64,000 nucleotides of DNA from CADEED01 sp035502995 (GTDB lineage: Bacteria; Pseudomonadota; Gammaproteobacteria; Steroidobacterales; Steroidobacteraceae): positions 1 through 64,000 of the forward strand of contig DATJTW010000116.1 of assembly GCA_035502995.1 (NCBI GenBank). Direction: 5' to 3'. Under the pieces are notes generated by a model. That model saw only the letters and a list, made by a program, of their open reading frames with translations. It was not told the origin of the DNA and searched no databases. A program made the translations under genes and the position numbers. Positions 18,115-26,388 of this stretch are shown here, piece after piece (within the stretch, counting starts at the first letter, position 1; each line of letters opens with the position of its first letter).

Positions 18115-18134
18115 CCTCCATCCTTTGATGGAGG
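18115..18134 (-). promoter_or_regulatory. hairpin sequestering the ribosome-binding site of the DUF4440 gene
   Basis: Read on the minus strand, CCTCCATC-AAAG-GATGGAGG forms a perfect 8-base-pair stem with a four-base loop. The 3' arm ends in GGAGG, the Shine-Dalgarno site, 7 bases before the ATG at 18107. The 5' arm supplies an exact anti-Shine-Dalgarno. This is visible directly; whether it acts as a thermosensor, a protein site or plain repression is inference. Confidence 0.6.
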
Positions 18135-18203
18135 TCACTTGGTCGCCTCGAGTTCCGAGAAATGCCGCGTGCGATCTTGTCGGTCGATGTCCGACGCGAA
18201 TTC

Positions 18204-20399
18204 TCAGGCGAACGTGACGCCTTCGAGCGGCAACTTCCGGATCCGCTTGCCGGTGGCCGCGAAGATCGCGTTCAGCACCGCCGGCGCCGCGACGGGCGTC
18301 GACACCTCGCCGATTCCCCAGGGGCGATCCGCATCGCCGCCGGTGAAAAACACGTCGATCCGCGGACATTCGTGCATGCGCAGTAGTTTGTTGTCGACGA
18401 AACTGCGGTGCACGGCGCAGCCGTCCTTCACCGGGAAACCGCCATACAGCAGGCCGGTCAATCCCCACACGATGCCGCCTTCGACCTGGTTCGCCGCGCC
18501 GAGCGGATTGACCAGGCGGCCGCAGTCCACCGCGACGACGATCCGCACGATCTTCAGATCGCCGTCCTTCACCTCGACCTCGGCGATGCAGCACACGCAG
18601 GTCTGGTTGTAAGGGCTCAGGCAGATCCCGCGTCCCCGTCCAGCCGCGAGCGGCGCGCCCCACCCTGCCTTCTCCGCCGCAAGCTGCAAAACCCGCCGGA
18701 ATCGATCGGTTTCCAGCTTGAGATCCGGATTCACCGTGATCACGCGCCCCGGCGTCAGCAGGTCAAGGCGGAAATTCAGCGGATCGCGCTTCAAATCGAT
18801 GGCGACTTCGTCGAGGAAACACTCACTGAGACACTTGCCATGCATGACCACGCCGCGCCACGCGCTCGAGTGCGCCAGCTCGGCATCGATCAGGTCCTCG
18901 AAGTCGTAGCGCAGGTTCGGAATGTCGTATGCCATCTGCGGCAGCTCGGGGTTCGCATACGTCGCGCCCCAGGTGTACGAGCGCAGTTCCTTCTCGTACC
19001 ACGCATACAAACGCTCGCCATCGCCGATCGCCGCCTGGTACTCCATATGCTGGAACAAATGCACCAGGTTCACGGTCTGGTCGTCCTCCCGCGTCCACAT
19101 CATCTTCACCGGCACGTTGCCGGCCTCCCGCGAGATGAACGCCGCTTCGACGGCGAAGTCCGGGTAATAGCGCCGGCCGAACCCGCCGCCGGACGGATGC
19201 AGGTGAACGCGCACACGGTCCGGCCCGATCTTGAGTAGTTTGGCCACCTCGTCGACGATCAGGTTCGGCGCCTGCGAGCCGCACCAGATCTCGCAGCCCT
19301 GCGCCGTGACGTGCGCCGTGCAGTTCAGCGGCTCCATGCACGAATGCACCTGGTGCGGATAGACGTATGACGCCCGCAGCGTGCGCCGCACGCGCGCCAG
19401 GTCGGCGACCGCGTTCTCGTCGCCGACGAAGCCGGTGGGATCCTGGCGGTGCCGCGCGCGTTCGGCCGCGAGCTTCTCGAAATCCGCGGTGCTCCAGCGC
19501 GCCTTCTCGCCTTCGTCCCATTCGACGACCAGCGCCTCGCGCCCCTTCTTCGCGGCCCAGAACGAATCCGCCACCACCGCGACGCCGTCGCGGATGTCAT
19601 GCGGCATGTACGGCGGCTCGTAGTGCCCGGCGATCGGGGTGGTCGCGAACACCTTGCGCACGCCCGGCACGGCCAACGCCTTGCGCGCGTCGAAGCGGCG
19701 CAGCTTGCCCTTGAACACCGGGCAGCGCTCGATCAGCGCCACCTTCATGCCGGGCAGCATCACGTCGATGCCGTATTGCAGAGCGCCCGCGACGATGTCC
19801 GGCACCAGCTTGTGCCGCTTCGCGGTGCCGATCAGCGTCTGGTCGCGCGTCGGCTTCAGCAGCACGTGGTCCGGCACCGGTAGTTTGGCCGCGGCCGCCG
19901 CGAGATGGCCGAAACCCAGGCGCCGGCCCGAGGCGCCGTGCACGACCTCGTGATGCACGGCGCGACAACTCTCCGCCGGCACGCCCCACTCGCCTGCCGC
20001 CGCGGCGACCAGCATCTCGCGCGCCGTCGCGCCGGCCCTGCGCAGCAGGTCGTATTGATAGGTGATCGTGCAACTGCCGCCGGTGTCGTGACCGCCGTTG
20101 CGATCGTTCTGCCAGCGCGCCATGTCCGCGAGCGGGAACTCGACGCGCACGCGCGCCCAGTCTGCGGCCAGTTCTTCGCAGAGGATCTGCGGCAGCGACG
20201 TCGCGACGCCCTGGCCCATCTCGTGCTTGACCACCTTGAACACGACCTCACCCGAGGGGGTGATGGTCAGGAAATCGCCGAGCTCCGCATCACCGGCCTC
20301 CACCTTCCGCGCGACGAACTCCGCGCCGACGAGGCGGAAGCTCAGCGTCAGTCCACCCGCGGCCAGCGCGGCGTCCCGCAGGAAATCGCGGCGCTTCAC
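18204..20399 (-). CDS. second IorB-like molybdopterin-binding subunit
   Basis: A 731-residue homologue of the 15257 gene product. GTG start, then a Tat signal (KRRDFLRD plus hydrophobic ALAAGGLTLSF). Molybdopterin motifs include EMGQGVATSLPQIL, SGGGFGRR and WGIGEVSTPVAAPAVLNAIF with the catalytic Glu. It has many Cys residues (for example QTCVCCIAEVEV) absent from the first copy. No 2Fe-2S partner is next to it. It is divergent from the AraC-like gene, whose product may control it. The substrate is unknown. Confidence 0.87.
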   Translation of the reverse strand: MKRRDFLRDAALAAGGLTLSFRLVGAEFVARKVEAGDAELGDFLTITPSGEVVFKVVKHEMGQGVATSLPQILCEELAADWARVRVEFPLADMARWQNDRNGGHDTGGSCTITYQYDLLRRAGATAREMLVAAAAGEWGVPAESCRAVHHEVVHGASGRRLGFGHLAAAAAKLPVPDHVLLKPTRDQTLIGTAKRHKLVPDIVAGALQYGIDVMLPGMKVALIERCPVFKGKLRRFDARKALAVPGVRKVFATTPIAGHYEPPYMPHDIRDGVAVVADSFWAAKKGREALVVEWDEGEKARWSTADFEKLAAERARHRQDPTGFVGDENAVADLARVRRTLRASYVYPHQVHSCMEPLNCTAHVTAQGCEIWCGSQAPNLIVDEVAKLLKIGPDRVRVHLHPSGGGFGRRYYPDFAVEAAFISREAGNVPVKMMWTREDDQTVNLVHLFQHMEYQAAIGDGERLYAWYEKELRSYTWGATYANPELPQMAYDIPNLRYDFEDLIDAELAHSSAWRGVVMHGKCLSECFLDEVAIDLKRDPLNFRLDLLTPGRVITVNPDLKLETDRFRRVLQLAAEKAGWGAPLAAGRGRGICLSPYNQTCVCCIAEVEVKDGDLKIVRIVVAVDCGRLVNPLGAANQVEGGIVWGLTGLLYGGFPVKDGCAVHRSFVDNKLLRMHECPRIDVFFTGGDADRPWGIGEVSTPVAAPAVLNAIFAATGKRIRKLPLEGVTFA

Positions 20400-20569
20400 G
20401 CGGCGGACCCACGGTCAGCGCATTCGCAGCCGGCACGCTCGATCCCGGCAGGCATGGCCCGCATCCGGGGCGAGTCGATCGGTAACGGCATCTGCCAAGG
20501 ATTTCGTTGCACGACGGGCGCGTCTTGTAAAAAATCGGTCGCGTGCGTCCCACCCTCTCGACTGCAGAC

Positions 20570-21385
20570 ATGTCCTTCTGGCGTTTCACGCCGGACCCGC
20601 GGCTGCGCGGCGTCGTCGCCTGCTACTGGGTGATGGACGGCGCGCCGTCGGCGGTGCCGACCGAAGAGCTGATGCTGCCGGACGGCCACTCCGAAGTGGT
20701 GTTCTCGCGCGCCCGCGGGAACTTCGAACGCTGGAAGCTCGGCGATCGCATGCACGCGCCGCGCATGACGGGCAGCTACCTGATCGGCGGCCGTTCGCAC
20801 ACGGTGGGTACACGCTCCGCCGGCGCGCTGAAACTCGCCGGCGTGAAGCTGGACTCGCGGCTGTTGCGCGCGTGGATCCGCACGCCGCTCAGCGACTTCC
20901 GCGATAACACGCTGACGTTCGCCGAGCTCGGCGACGCCTCACTACTCGACCTCGAGGATGCGGTCGCCAGCGCGCCGTCGCCCGCGCACGTCGCGGCGCT
21001 GTTCGACGACACGCTGCTCGCGGTGCTGGCGCACGTCGACCCGACACCCACCGCCACCGATGCCCTGATGCGCCAGATCCATCACGACCGCGGCGCCACA
21101 CCCATCCTGCGCTGGGCGGCCGAACGTCGCATCGACGCCCGCGCCCTGGAACGGCGCTTCTGCGCCTCCACTGGCCTCACGCCCAAACAATTCGCGCGCG
21201 TGATCCGCTTCAAACATGCCTACCGCGCGCTCGGCGCGCGCGCCACCACGTTCGACGGCTTCTACGACCAGTCCCACTTCAACCGCGAGTTCCGCCACTT
21301 CACCGGCGTCGCGCCCGGCGTGAAGCTCGCCGGGCGCATGGCGCAGGGAACGCTGGTCGCGGATCACCTGCTCGAAGCGGGCTGA
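20570..21385 (+). CDS. AraC family transcriptional regulator
   Basis: A 271-residue regulator. The N-terminal part (FRFTPDPRLRGVV-like opening, CYWVMDG, LPDGHSEVVF) is the DUF6597-type sensor domain often fused to AraC helix-turn-helix regions. The C-terminus has the second HTH helix set YDQSHFNREFRHFTGVAP. The first HTH helix lies near ILRWAAERRIDARALERRF. ATG 20570 is preferred over the GTG at 20543. It is divergent from the molybdopterin subunit gene across about 170 bases that include a short A run (20529-20534), so I infer local regulation. Confidence 0.83.
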   Translation: MSFWRFTPDPRLRGVVACYWVMDGAPSAVPTEELMLPDGHSEVVFSRARGNFERWKLGDRMHAPRMTGSYLIGGRSHTVGTRSAGALKLAGVKLDSRLLRAWIRTPLSDFRDNTLTFAELGDASLLDLEDAVASAPSPAHVAALFDDTLLAVLAHVDPTPTATDALMRQIHHDRGATPILRWAAERRIDARALERRFCASTGLTPKQFARVIRFKHAYRALGARATTFDGFYDQSHFNREFRHFTGVAPGVKLAGRMAQGTLVADHLLEAG

Positions 21386-21405
21386 GCGACGCCCGCCCGC
21401 CGCCT

Positions 21406-22503
21406 TCAGGCGTGCAACTTCGCCAGCAATTCCTTCTCCTGCTCCGGCGACAACCCCGCGCGCAACTTCTCGTTGCGTCCATCCGGTCGCGCCGCGACCC
21501 AGGCCAGCGTGTCGCGCACCGTCGTCTCGAGCGGCCGGAACTTCATGCCCTTCTTCACCGCACGTGCGTTGCTGACCAGCTGCGAGCCGGCGTCATCGCC
21601 GTCGGCCGGCGACCAGATGGGTAGATAGTTGCCCTTGGCCTTCTCGCCGATGATCTCGTTCTCCTCCAGGAACTTCGCGTTCGCCCACGTGAACGTGGTG
21701 TTCGCGCCCGTCACCTTTTTGCTGGTGTCGAGCAGCGCGCCCATCGTCACCGAACGCGGCGTGTTGCAGGTGTTGTACGTGCCGGCGATCCGCTTCTCGA
21801 CGCACAGCTTCACGAAGTCGGTGAGATCGCGCACGTCGACGAACTGGAAGAAATCCCCCGGCGTGCCGGGCGCGAGCATCTCGCCGCCCTTCGCCACGCG
21901 CCACGGCCAGTACGTGAAGCGGTCCGTGTGGTCGCCGGGCCCGGCGATGTACGTCGGCCGGATGATCGTTGCGCTCTTTCCATAGATCTCCCGGACGGCC
22001 TGCTCGCACAGCACCTTCAAGCCGCCATAGGTCTTGTCGTCGATGACCTCGGTGTTCGGATCGTCGACGGTCGCGAGCTTCGCGTCCTCGTCCATGTCCG
22101 CCTGCTTGAATTCGGCGTACACGGAGATGCTGGAGATGAAGATGTAGTGCTGGATGTGTCCTTTCAGCACTTCCGCCGCGAGCTTCACGTGCTTCGGTAG
22201 ATAGCCGGAATTGTCGATGACGACGTCCCAGTCGTGCCCCTTCAGCGAATCCACGGGCCCGTTGCGATCGCCGAGCAACTGCTCGATGCCCGGTTTAACC
22301 GACGGATCGCGTTTGCCGCGATTGAACAGCGAGATCTTGTGGCCGGCGGCGCCCAGCACCTCGACGAAGTGCGGACCGATGAAACCGGTGCCGCCGAGGA
22401 TCAGGATGCGCAGCGGCTTCGCTTTCGCGGAGACGGGATTCGCCAGGGCGGCCAGCGCGGCCGCGCCGGTGAGCTTCAGGACATCGCGACGTTTTAGTGA
22501 CAT
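21406..22503 (-). CDS. NAD-dependent epimerase/dehydratase with Tat-like signal
   Basis: A 365-residue extended SDR protein. The first 28 residues form a Tat-type leader (KRRDVLKLTGAAALAALANPVSA). The Rossmann start ILILGGTGFIGPHFVE follows, with a DVVIDNSGY segment and a YGGLK (YxxxK) catalytic pair. GGAGG lies 4-5 bases before the ATG. Export of an NAD-using enzyme in folded form is unusual; some Tat epimerases of this type are known from environmental bacteria. The sugar substrate is unknown. It is convergent with the AraC gene. Confidence 0.85.
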   Translation of the reverse strand: MSLKRRDVLKLTGAAALAALANPVSAKAKPLRILILGGTGFIGPHFVEVLGAAGHKISLFNRGKRDPSVKPGIEQLLGDRNGPVDSLKGHDWDVVIDNSGYLPKHVKLAAEVLKGHIQHYIFISSISVYAEFKQADMDEDAKLATVDDPNTEVIDDKTYGGLKVLCEQAVREIYGKSATIIRPTYIAGPGDHTDRFTYWPWRVAKGGEMLAPGTPGDFFQFVDVRDLTDFVKLCVEKRIAGTYNTCNTPRSVTMGALLDTSKKVTGANTTFTWANAKFLEENEIIGEKAKGNYLPIWSPADGDDAGSQLVSNARAVKKGMKFRPLETTVRDTLAWVAARPDGRNEKLRAGLSPEQEKELLAKLHA

Positions 22504-22661
22504 GAGACCTCCGTGCGGGCGTTATACCGCGACCCGCCGTGGCCGCCCATCGGCCCGACCGCGCCAAAGCCTCGGCTCGTCGTGCCCCGGCGCCGATACG
22601 CAGGTCCCGGTTTTCGCGCCGGCGCGTGATCCGGACCCCGGTTTGCAGTACTTTCCCCGCC

Positions 22662-23804
22662 ATGCTCGAACAAAAGATCAACGAGACGTTCGGCGACGAC
22701 GAGCCCACGCATTTCGGCTCCGGCTGGTGGAGCGGCGTCCTGTCCGCGTTCTTCGGGTTCCTCGCCCTGGGCGCCGTGATCTGCCTGCACTTCCCGCAGT
22801 TCCTGTCCTCGCCCGAGCTGCGGCCTCACTACCCGATGGACCTGATCCGCCTGGCGATCCAGGGCGTGATCTACGGCGCGATCCTCTGCGGCGTCATCTC
22901 CGCAATGCTGCGCAGGAAGAAGGTGCTGGCGCTGACCGGCATGGCGTTGTCACTGTGCGCGACGCTGCTCGGCGGATCGAGCGTGCCGATCAACCAGGAG
23001 CTGCACAATGGCCCGGCCATCGGCCTCGACTGGTTCCTGCTCGACCTGCTGCTGATGACGCTGATCTTCTCGCCGATCGAAGTGATCTGGCCGGCCTATC
23101 CACAGCAGAGCGTGTTCCGGCCCGAGTGGCTGAACGACATCGTCTACTTCCTCTCGACGCACCTGCCGATCCAGGTCACCACGTTTCTCATCGTGCTGCC
23201 GGCGACGCAGATCACCTCCTTCCTCAACGTCTCGGCGATCCCGTCGTGGATGGGCTCGCTGCCGTGGCTGCTGCAGTTCTTCCTCGCGGTCCTGGTCGCC
23301 GACATCGCGCAGTACTGGATCCACCGCTCGTTCCACATGGTCCCGAAGCTGTGGCGCTTCCACGCGATCCACCATTCGTCGAAGGCGCTCGACTGGATCG
23401 CCGGCTCGCGCGCGCATCTCGTCGAGGACGTCGCGGTGCGCGGCGGCATGCTGATCCCGATGATGCTGATCTTCCCGCCCGAGATGCTCGTGGCCTACCT
23501 GTTCTTCGTGAACATCCACGCGACCTGGGCGCACTGCAATTTCGGCCCGACCGTCAAGTGGCTGGAGCCGTACCTGATCCAGCCGCGCTACCACCACTGG
23601 CATCACACGTCGCAGAAGGAAGGCATCGACAAGAATTTCGCGATCCACTTCCCGTGGATCGACAGGATCTTCGGCACGCACTATCTACCGAAGGACGACA
23701 GCTGGCCGGTCGACTACGGCCTGCACAACGAGCCAATCCCGCGCACGTTCTGGGCGCAGACGTTCTATCCGTTCCGGCCGGGCAAGCCGAAAGCGGCGGT
23801 CTAG
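22662..23804 (+). CDS. sterol desaturase/fatty acid hydroxylase family membrane protein
   Basis: A 380-residue membrane protein with about six helices and the His clusters of the di-iron family: HRSFH, HAIHH, HATWAH and YHHWHH. Members hydroxylate or desaturate lipids, sterols or carotenoids; the substrate here is unknown. I chose ATG 22662 because the upstream in-frame extension (22539 onward) is Arg-rich and not a plausible leader. It is convergent with the acyl-CoA desaturase gene; the two stops share a CTAG at 23801-23804. Confidence 0.87.
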   Translation: MLEQKINETFGDDEPTHFGSGWWSGVLSAFFGFLALGAVICLHFPQFLSSPELRPHYPMDLIRLAIQGVIYGAILCGVISAMLRRKKVLALTGMALSLCATLLGGSSVPINQELHNGPAIGLDWFLLDLLLMTLIFSPIEVIWPAYPQQSVFRPEWLNDIVYFLSTHLPIQVTTFLIVLPATQITSFLNVSAIPSWMGSLPWLLQFFLAVLVADIAQYWIHRSFHMVPKLWRFHAIHHSSKALDWIAGSRAHLVEDVAVRGGMLIPMMLIFPPEMLVAYLFFVNIHATWAHCNFGPTVKWLEPYLIQPRYHHWHHTSQKEGIDKNFAIHFPWIDRIFGTHYLPKDDSWPVDYGLHNEPIPRTFWAQTFYPFRPGKPKAAV

Positions 23805-24655
23805 AACACCAGCGCCTTCAGCGGGATGTCCTTCGGCAGCACCGCGCCGTAGTTCGAGGCCTTCACCAGCCCCATCTTCTTCATGACCTTGACGGTCATG
23901 AAGCCGAAGTCGAATTCGGAATCGTCGTGACTCAGCCGCAGGAACTGCGGCGAATGATGGTGATTGTTCTGCAGGCAGGCGCTGAACGTCGCCATGACCG
24001 GCAGCCAGTCGCCGATGTTCATCGCGTTGTCGTCGTCCTCGTAGCGGCGATAACCCCAGCGCTTCTCGTGCGTCCAGTAGTTCTGGACCATGTTGACCCA
24101 CACCGCGAAGATGCGCGTGCCGATCCACAGCAGCGCGGCGAACGGCAGGCTGCCCACCAGCCACCACAACAGCAGGAAATTGCCGGTCTGCGCGACCACG
24201 AAGAACACGGCGTTGCCGGCGAGGCGCATCGGCCAGGTCAGCAGGATGGCGTCGTTGGCCACGTTGACGTCGGTCTTGTACGGGAAATTGCACAGCCACA
24301 GCGTCTTCCAGAATCCGTCGGCGGCCAGCTTGTTAGGGTCGCCCGCGTGGTCGGCGTACTTGTGATGCAGGCGGTGGCGGTTCACCCACGTGCCCGGCGC
24401 GATGTACACGCCGAACGCGTTGTTGACCAGCGACAGCGCCTGCACGAACCACTCCTTATAGTCGAGCGCGCGGTGCGCGATGCCCATGTGGATGACGCAC
24501 GAGAGATAAACGCCGGCGAAGAACCAGCAGACGATGAGGTACGCCATGCCGACCGCGAGCCCGGCCCACGGCCCGAGATGCGCCGGCGCCAGCAGCGCGC
24601 TGGCCGCCGCGTAGAGGAGAAGACACGCGTACCCGACCACGTTGTAGATCTTCAT
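23801..24655 (-). CDS. acyl-CoA/fatty acid desaturase family protein
   Basis: A 284-residue membrane protein with the three His motifs HMGIAHR, NRHRLHH and NNHHHSP typical of delta-9-type desaturases, and four to six helices. These di-iron enzymes need an electron donor, not encoded here. AGGAGG lies 5 bases before ATG 24655, so the longer GTG start (24661) is unlikely. The length is somewhat below typical bacterial Delta-9 enzymes. Paired with the hydroxylase-type gene next door, it suggests membrane lipid tailoring. Confidence 0.85.
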   Translation of the reverse strand: MKIYNVVGYACLLLYAAASALLAPAHLGPWAGLAVGMAYLIVCWFFAGVYLSCVIHMGIAHRALDYKEWFVQALSLVNNAFGVYIAPGTWVNRHRLHHKYADHAGDPNKLAADGFWKTLWLCNFPYKTDVNVANDAILLTWPMRLAGNAVFFVVAQTGNFLLLWWLVGSLPFAALLWIGTRIFAVWVNMVQNYWTHEKRWGYRRYEDDDNAMNIGDWLPVMATFSACLQNNHHHSPQFLRLSHDDSEFDFGFMTVKVMKKMGLVKASNYGAVLPKDIPLKALVF

Positions 24656-24780
24656 CGACACCTCCTGACAATCTTCGGGCGGATTCTACCTGCGACGTAT
24701 CGGATCACGCGACTCCGAAAACTACACGCGCGACGATCGTTGGGGCAGTATGCGCACACGGGCTTTCAGGAGGGCTTGCG

Positions 24781-26388
24781 ATGCCGGCCGGTCAGCAGTT
24801 AGACACGCGCGCGAAATCGCTGCGCGAGATTCCCATCGTGCTCGCGAACGACACGGCGCCGCCGCCGGCCACGCGCACGGTGGCGCCACCCGCACGGACT
24901 TCCGCCGAACCCTACCGCGCCTACAAACCGCGGCCCTTCACCCGCGCCGAACGCGACGACGTCACCATCCTGTTCGGCAACCTGCACTGGCGCGCCGAGC
25001 GCGTCATGCAGGGCGTGTTCTCGAATCTCGGCTACCGCACGCAGATCCTGCCGACCGCGACGCGCGCCGACCTGCTGACCGGACGTGAAGTTGCCGACAT
25101 CGGCCAGTGCTGCCCCACCAGCTTCACCGCGGGCAATCTCGTCAACACGCTGCGCCGCGAGGCGGCCAGCGCCGGGCCCGAGGCGGTCGCCAACAACTTC
25201 ATCTACCTCACCGCCGGTTCCTGCGGCGCCTGCCGCTTCGGCCAGTACCACCAGAGCTACGAGCTCGCGCTACGCAACTCCGGTCTCAACGGCTTCCGCA
25301 TGTTCCTGATGGGCCAGGGCGGCCTCGACCAGGGCGCCACCGACGGCGGCGGCCTCGATCTGAACCTGCCGCTGCTGCTCGGCTCCGCGTGGGCGGTGCT
25401 GCTGGCGGACGTGGTGCAGGACATCGAATACCAGACGCGTCCGTACGAAGTGAAGCCGGGCGAAACCGCGCGCGCCGCGAAGGACGCCGTCGAGATCCTG
25501 CACACCGCGATGCTGAAGCGGCCGGCGCGCGGCAGGAAATGGGGCACGCTGGCCTGGCATCTCGCCTCGCCCTACTTCGTCGATGCGATGAAGGAAGTCC
25601 GGCGCCGCTTCGACGACGTGGAAGTCGACCGCTTGCGCCTGAAACCCAAGGTCAAGATCACCGGCGAGTTCTACCTGCAGACGGTCGAAGGCGATCCCAA
25701 CTACAACATCCACCGCTGGCTCGAGGCCGAGGGCGCGGAGGTGTACCCGGCGGTCATCGTCATCTGGTTCGACTACCTGATGCGCATGGCGGCGCAGGAG
25801 TTCGAGGATCACATCGGCATCAACCGCGGCGCGTATCTCAAGATGAAGGCCATCCACGGCGCGCAGGGGCTGCTGCGCTGGACCTACGGCCGCATGCGCC
25901 GCGCGCTCGGCGGCGTGCCGCACGAGCTGCCGCTGCAGTCCACATTGCGCGACCTCGCGGCGCCTTACTACCACAGCCGCCTGAACGGCGGCGAGGGCGA
26001 CATGCTGGTCGGCAAGGCACTGTGGGCGCACCAGCAGAAGAAGGCCCACATGATCTGCGAGCTGTCGCCGTACTCGTGCATGCCCAACACGATGAGCATC
26101 GGCGCGATGGCGGCCGTCATCGGCAAACATCCGGACCTGCTGTACGCGCCGCTCGAGATCAAGGGCGACGCCGAAGTGCACGCGCTGTCGCGCTGCCAGA
26201 TGATCCTGACCGAGGCGAAGAAGCGCGCGCAGAAGGAATACGACGAGGTGCTGGCGCGAGTCGGCAAGACGGCCGACCAGCTGCGCGAGCGCGAGACCGC
26301 CGAGATGCGCCGGGCCACCTGGCGCGTGCCGCGCCACGGCGTGACGGGCACGGCGGCCAACTACGCGCTGCATCTCGCGCAATGCTGA
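24781..26388 (+). CDS. HgdD-like component of a 2-hydroxyacyl-CoA dehydratase activase system
   Basis: A 535-residue cytoplasmic protein with a Pro/Ala-rich first 45 residues. It corresponds to the C-terminal part of the giant activase-related proteins: ILFGNLHWRAERVMQGVF opening, CCPTSFTAGN (Cys110, Cys111), GSCGACRFGQY (Cys148, Cys151), CELSPYSCMPNT (Cys426, Cys433) and a final Cys. These are likely iron-sulfur ligands. AGGAGGG precedes the ATG. The first gene of a three-gene operon: the next gene starts 7 bases before its stop. In the fused homologues I recall, this part comes last rather than first. The substrate is unknown. Confidence 0.8.
   Translation: MPAGQQLDTRAKSLREIPIVLANDTAPPPATRTVAPPARTSAEPYRAYKPRPFTRAERDDVTILFGNLHWRAERVMQGVFSNLGYRTQILPTATRADLLTGREVADIGQCCPTSFTAGNLVNTLRREAASAGPEAVANNFIYLTAGSCGACRFGQYHQSYELALRNSGLNGFRMFLMGQGGLDQGATDGGGLDLNLPLLLGSAWAVLLADVVQDIEYQTRPYEVKPGETARAAKDAVEILHTAMLKRPARGRKWGTLAWHLASPYFVDAMKEVRRRFDDVEVDRLRLKPKVKITGEFYLQTVEGDPNYNIHRWLEAEGAEVYPAVIVIWFDYLMRMAAQEFEDHIGINRGAYLKMKAIHGAQGLLRWTYGRMRRALGGVPHELPLQSTLRDLAAPYYHSRLNGGEGDMLVGKALWAHQQKKAHMICELSPYSCMPNTMSIGAMAAVIGKHPDLLYAPLEIKGDAEVHALSRCQMILTEAKKRAQKEYDEVLARVGKTADQLRERETAEMRRATWRVPRHGVTGTAANYALHLAQC

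Noticed and set aside
22211..24802. 863-residue plus-strand open frame over the desaturase region
   Set aside because: It covers genes on both strands with clear His-box motifs, and its own product is Arg/Pro rich with no family features; a GC-rich shadow.
25107..26381. N-terminal extension of the activase ATPase frame
   Set aside because: The frame is open far upstream, but this part is Arg/Ala rich and overlaps the HgdD-like gene; the conserved start is at 26382.
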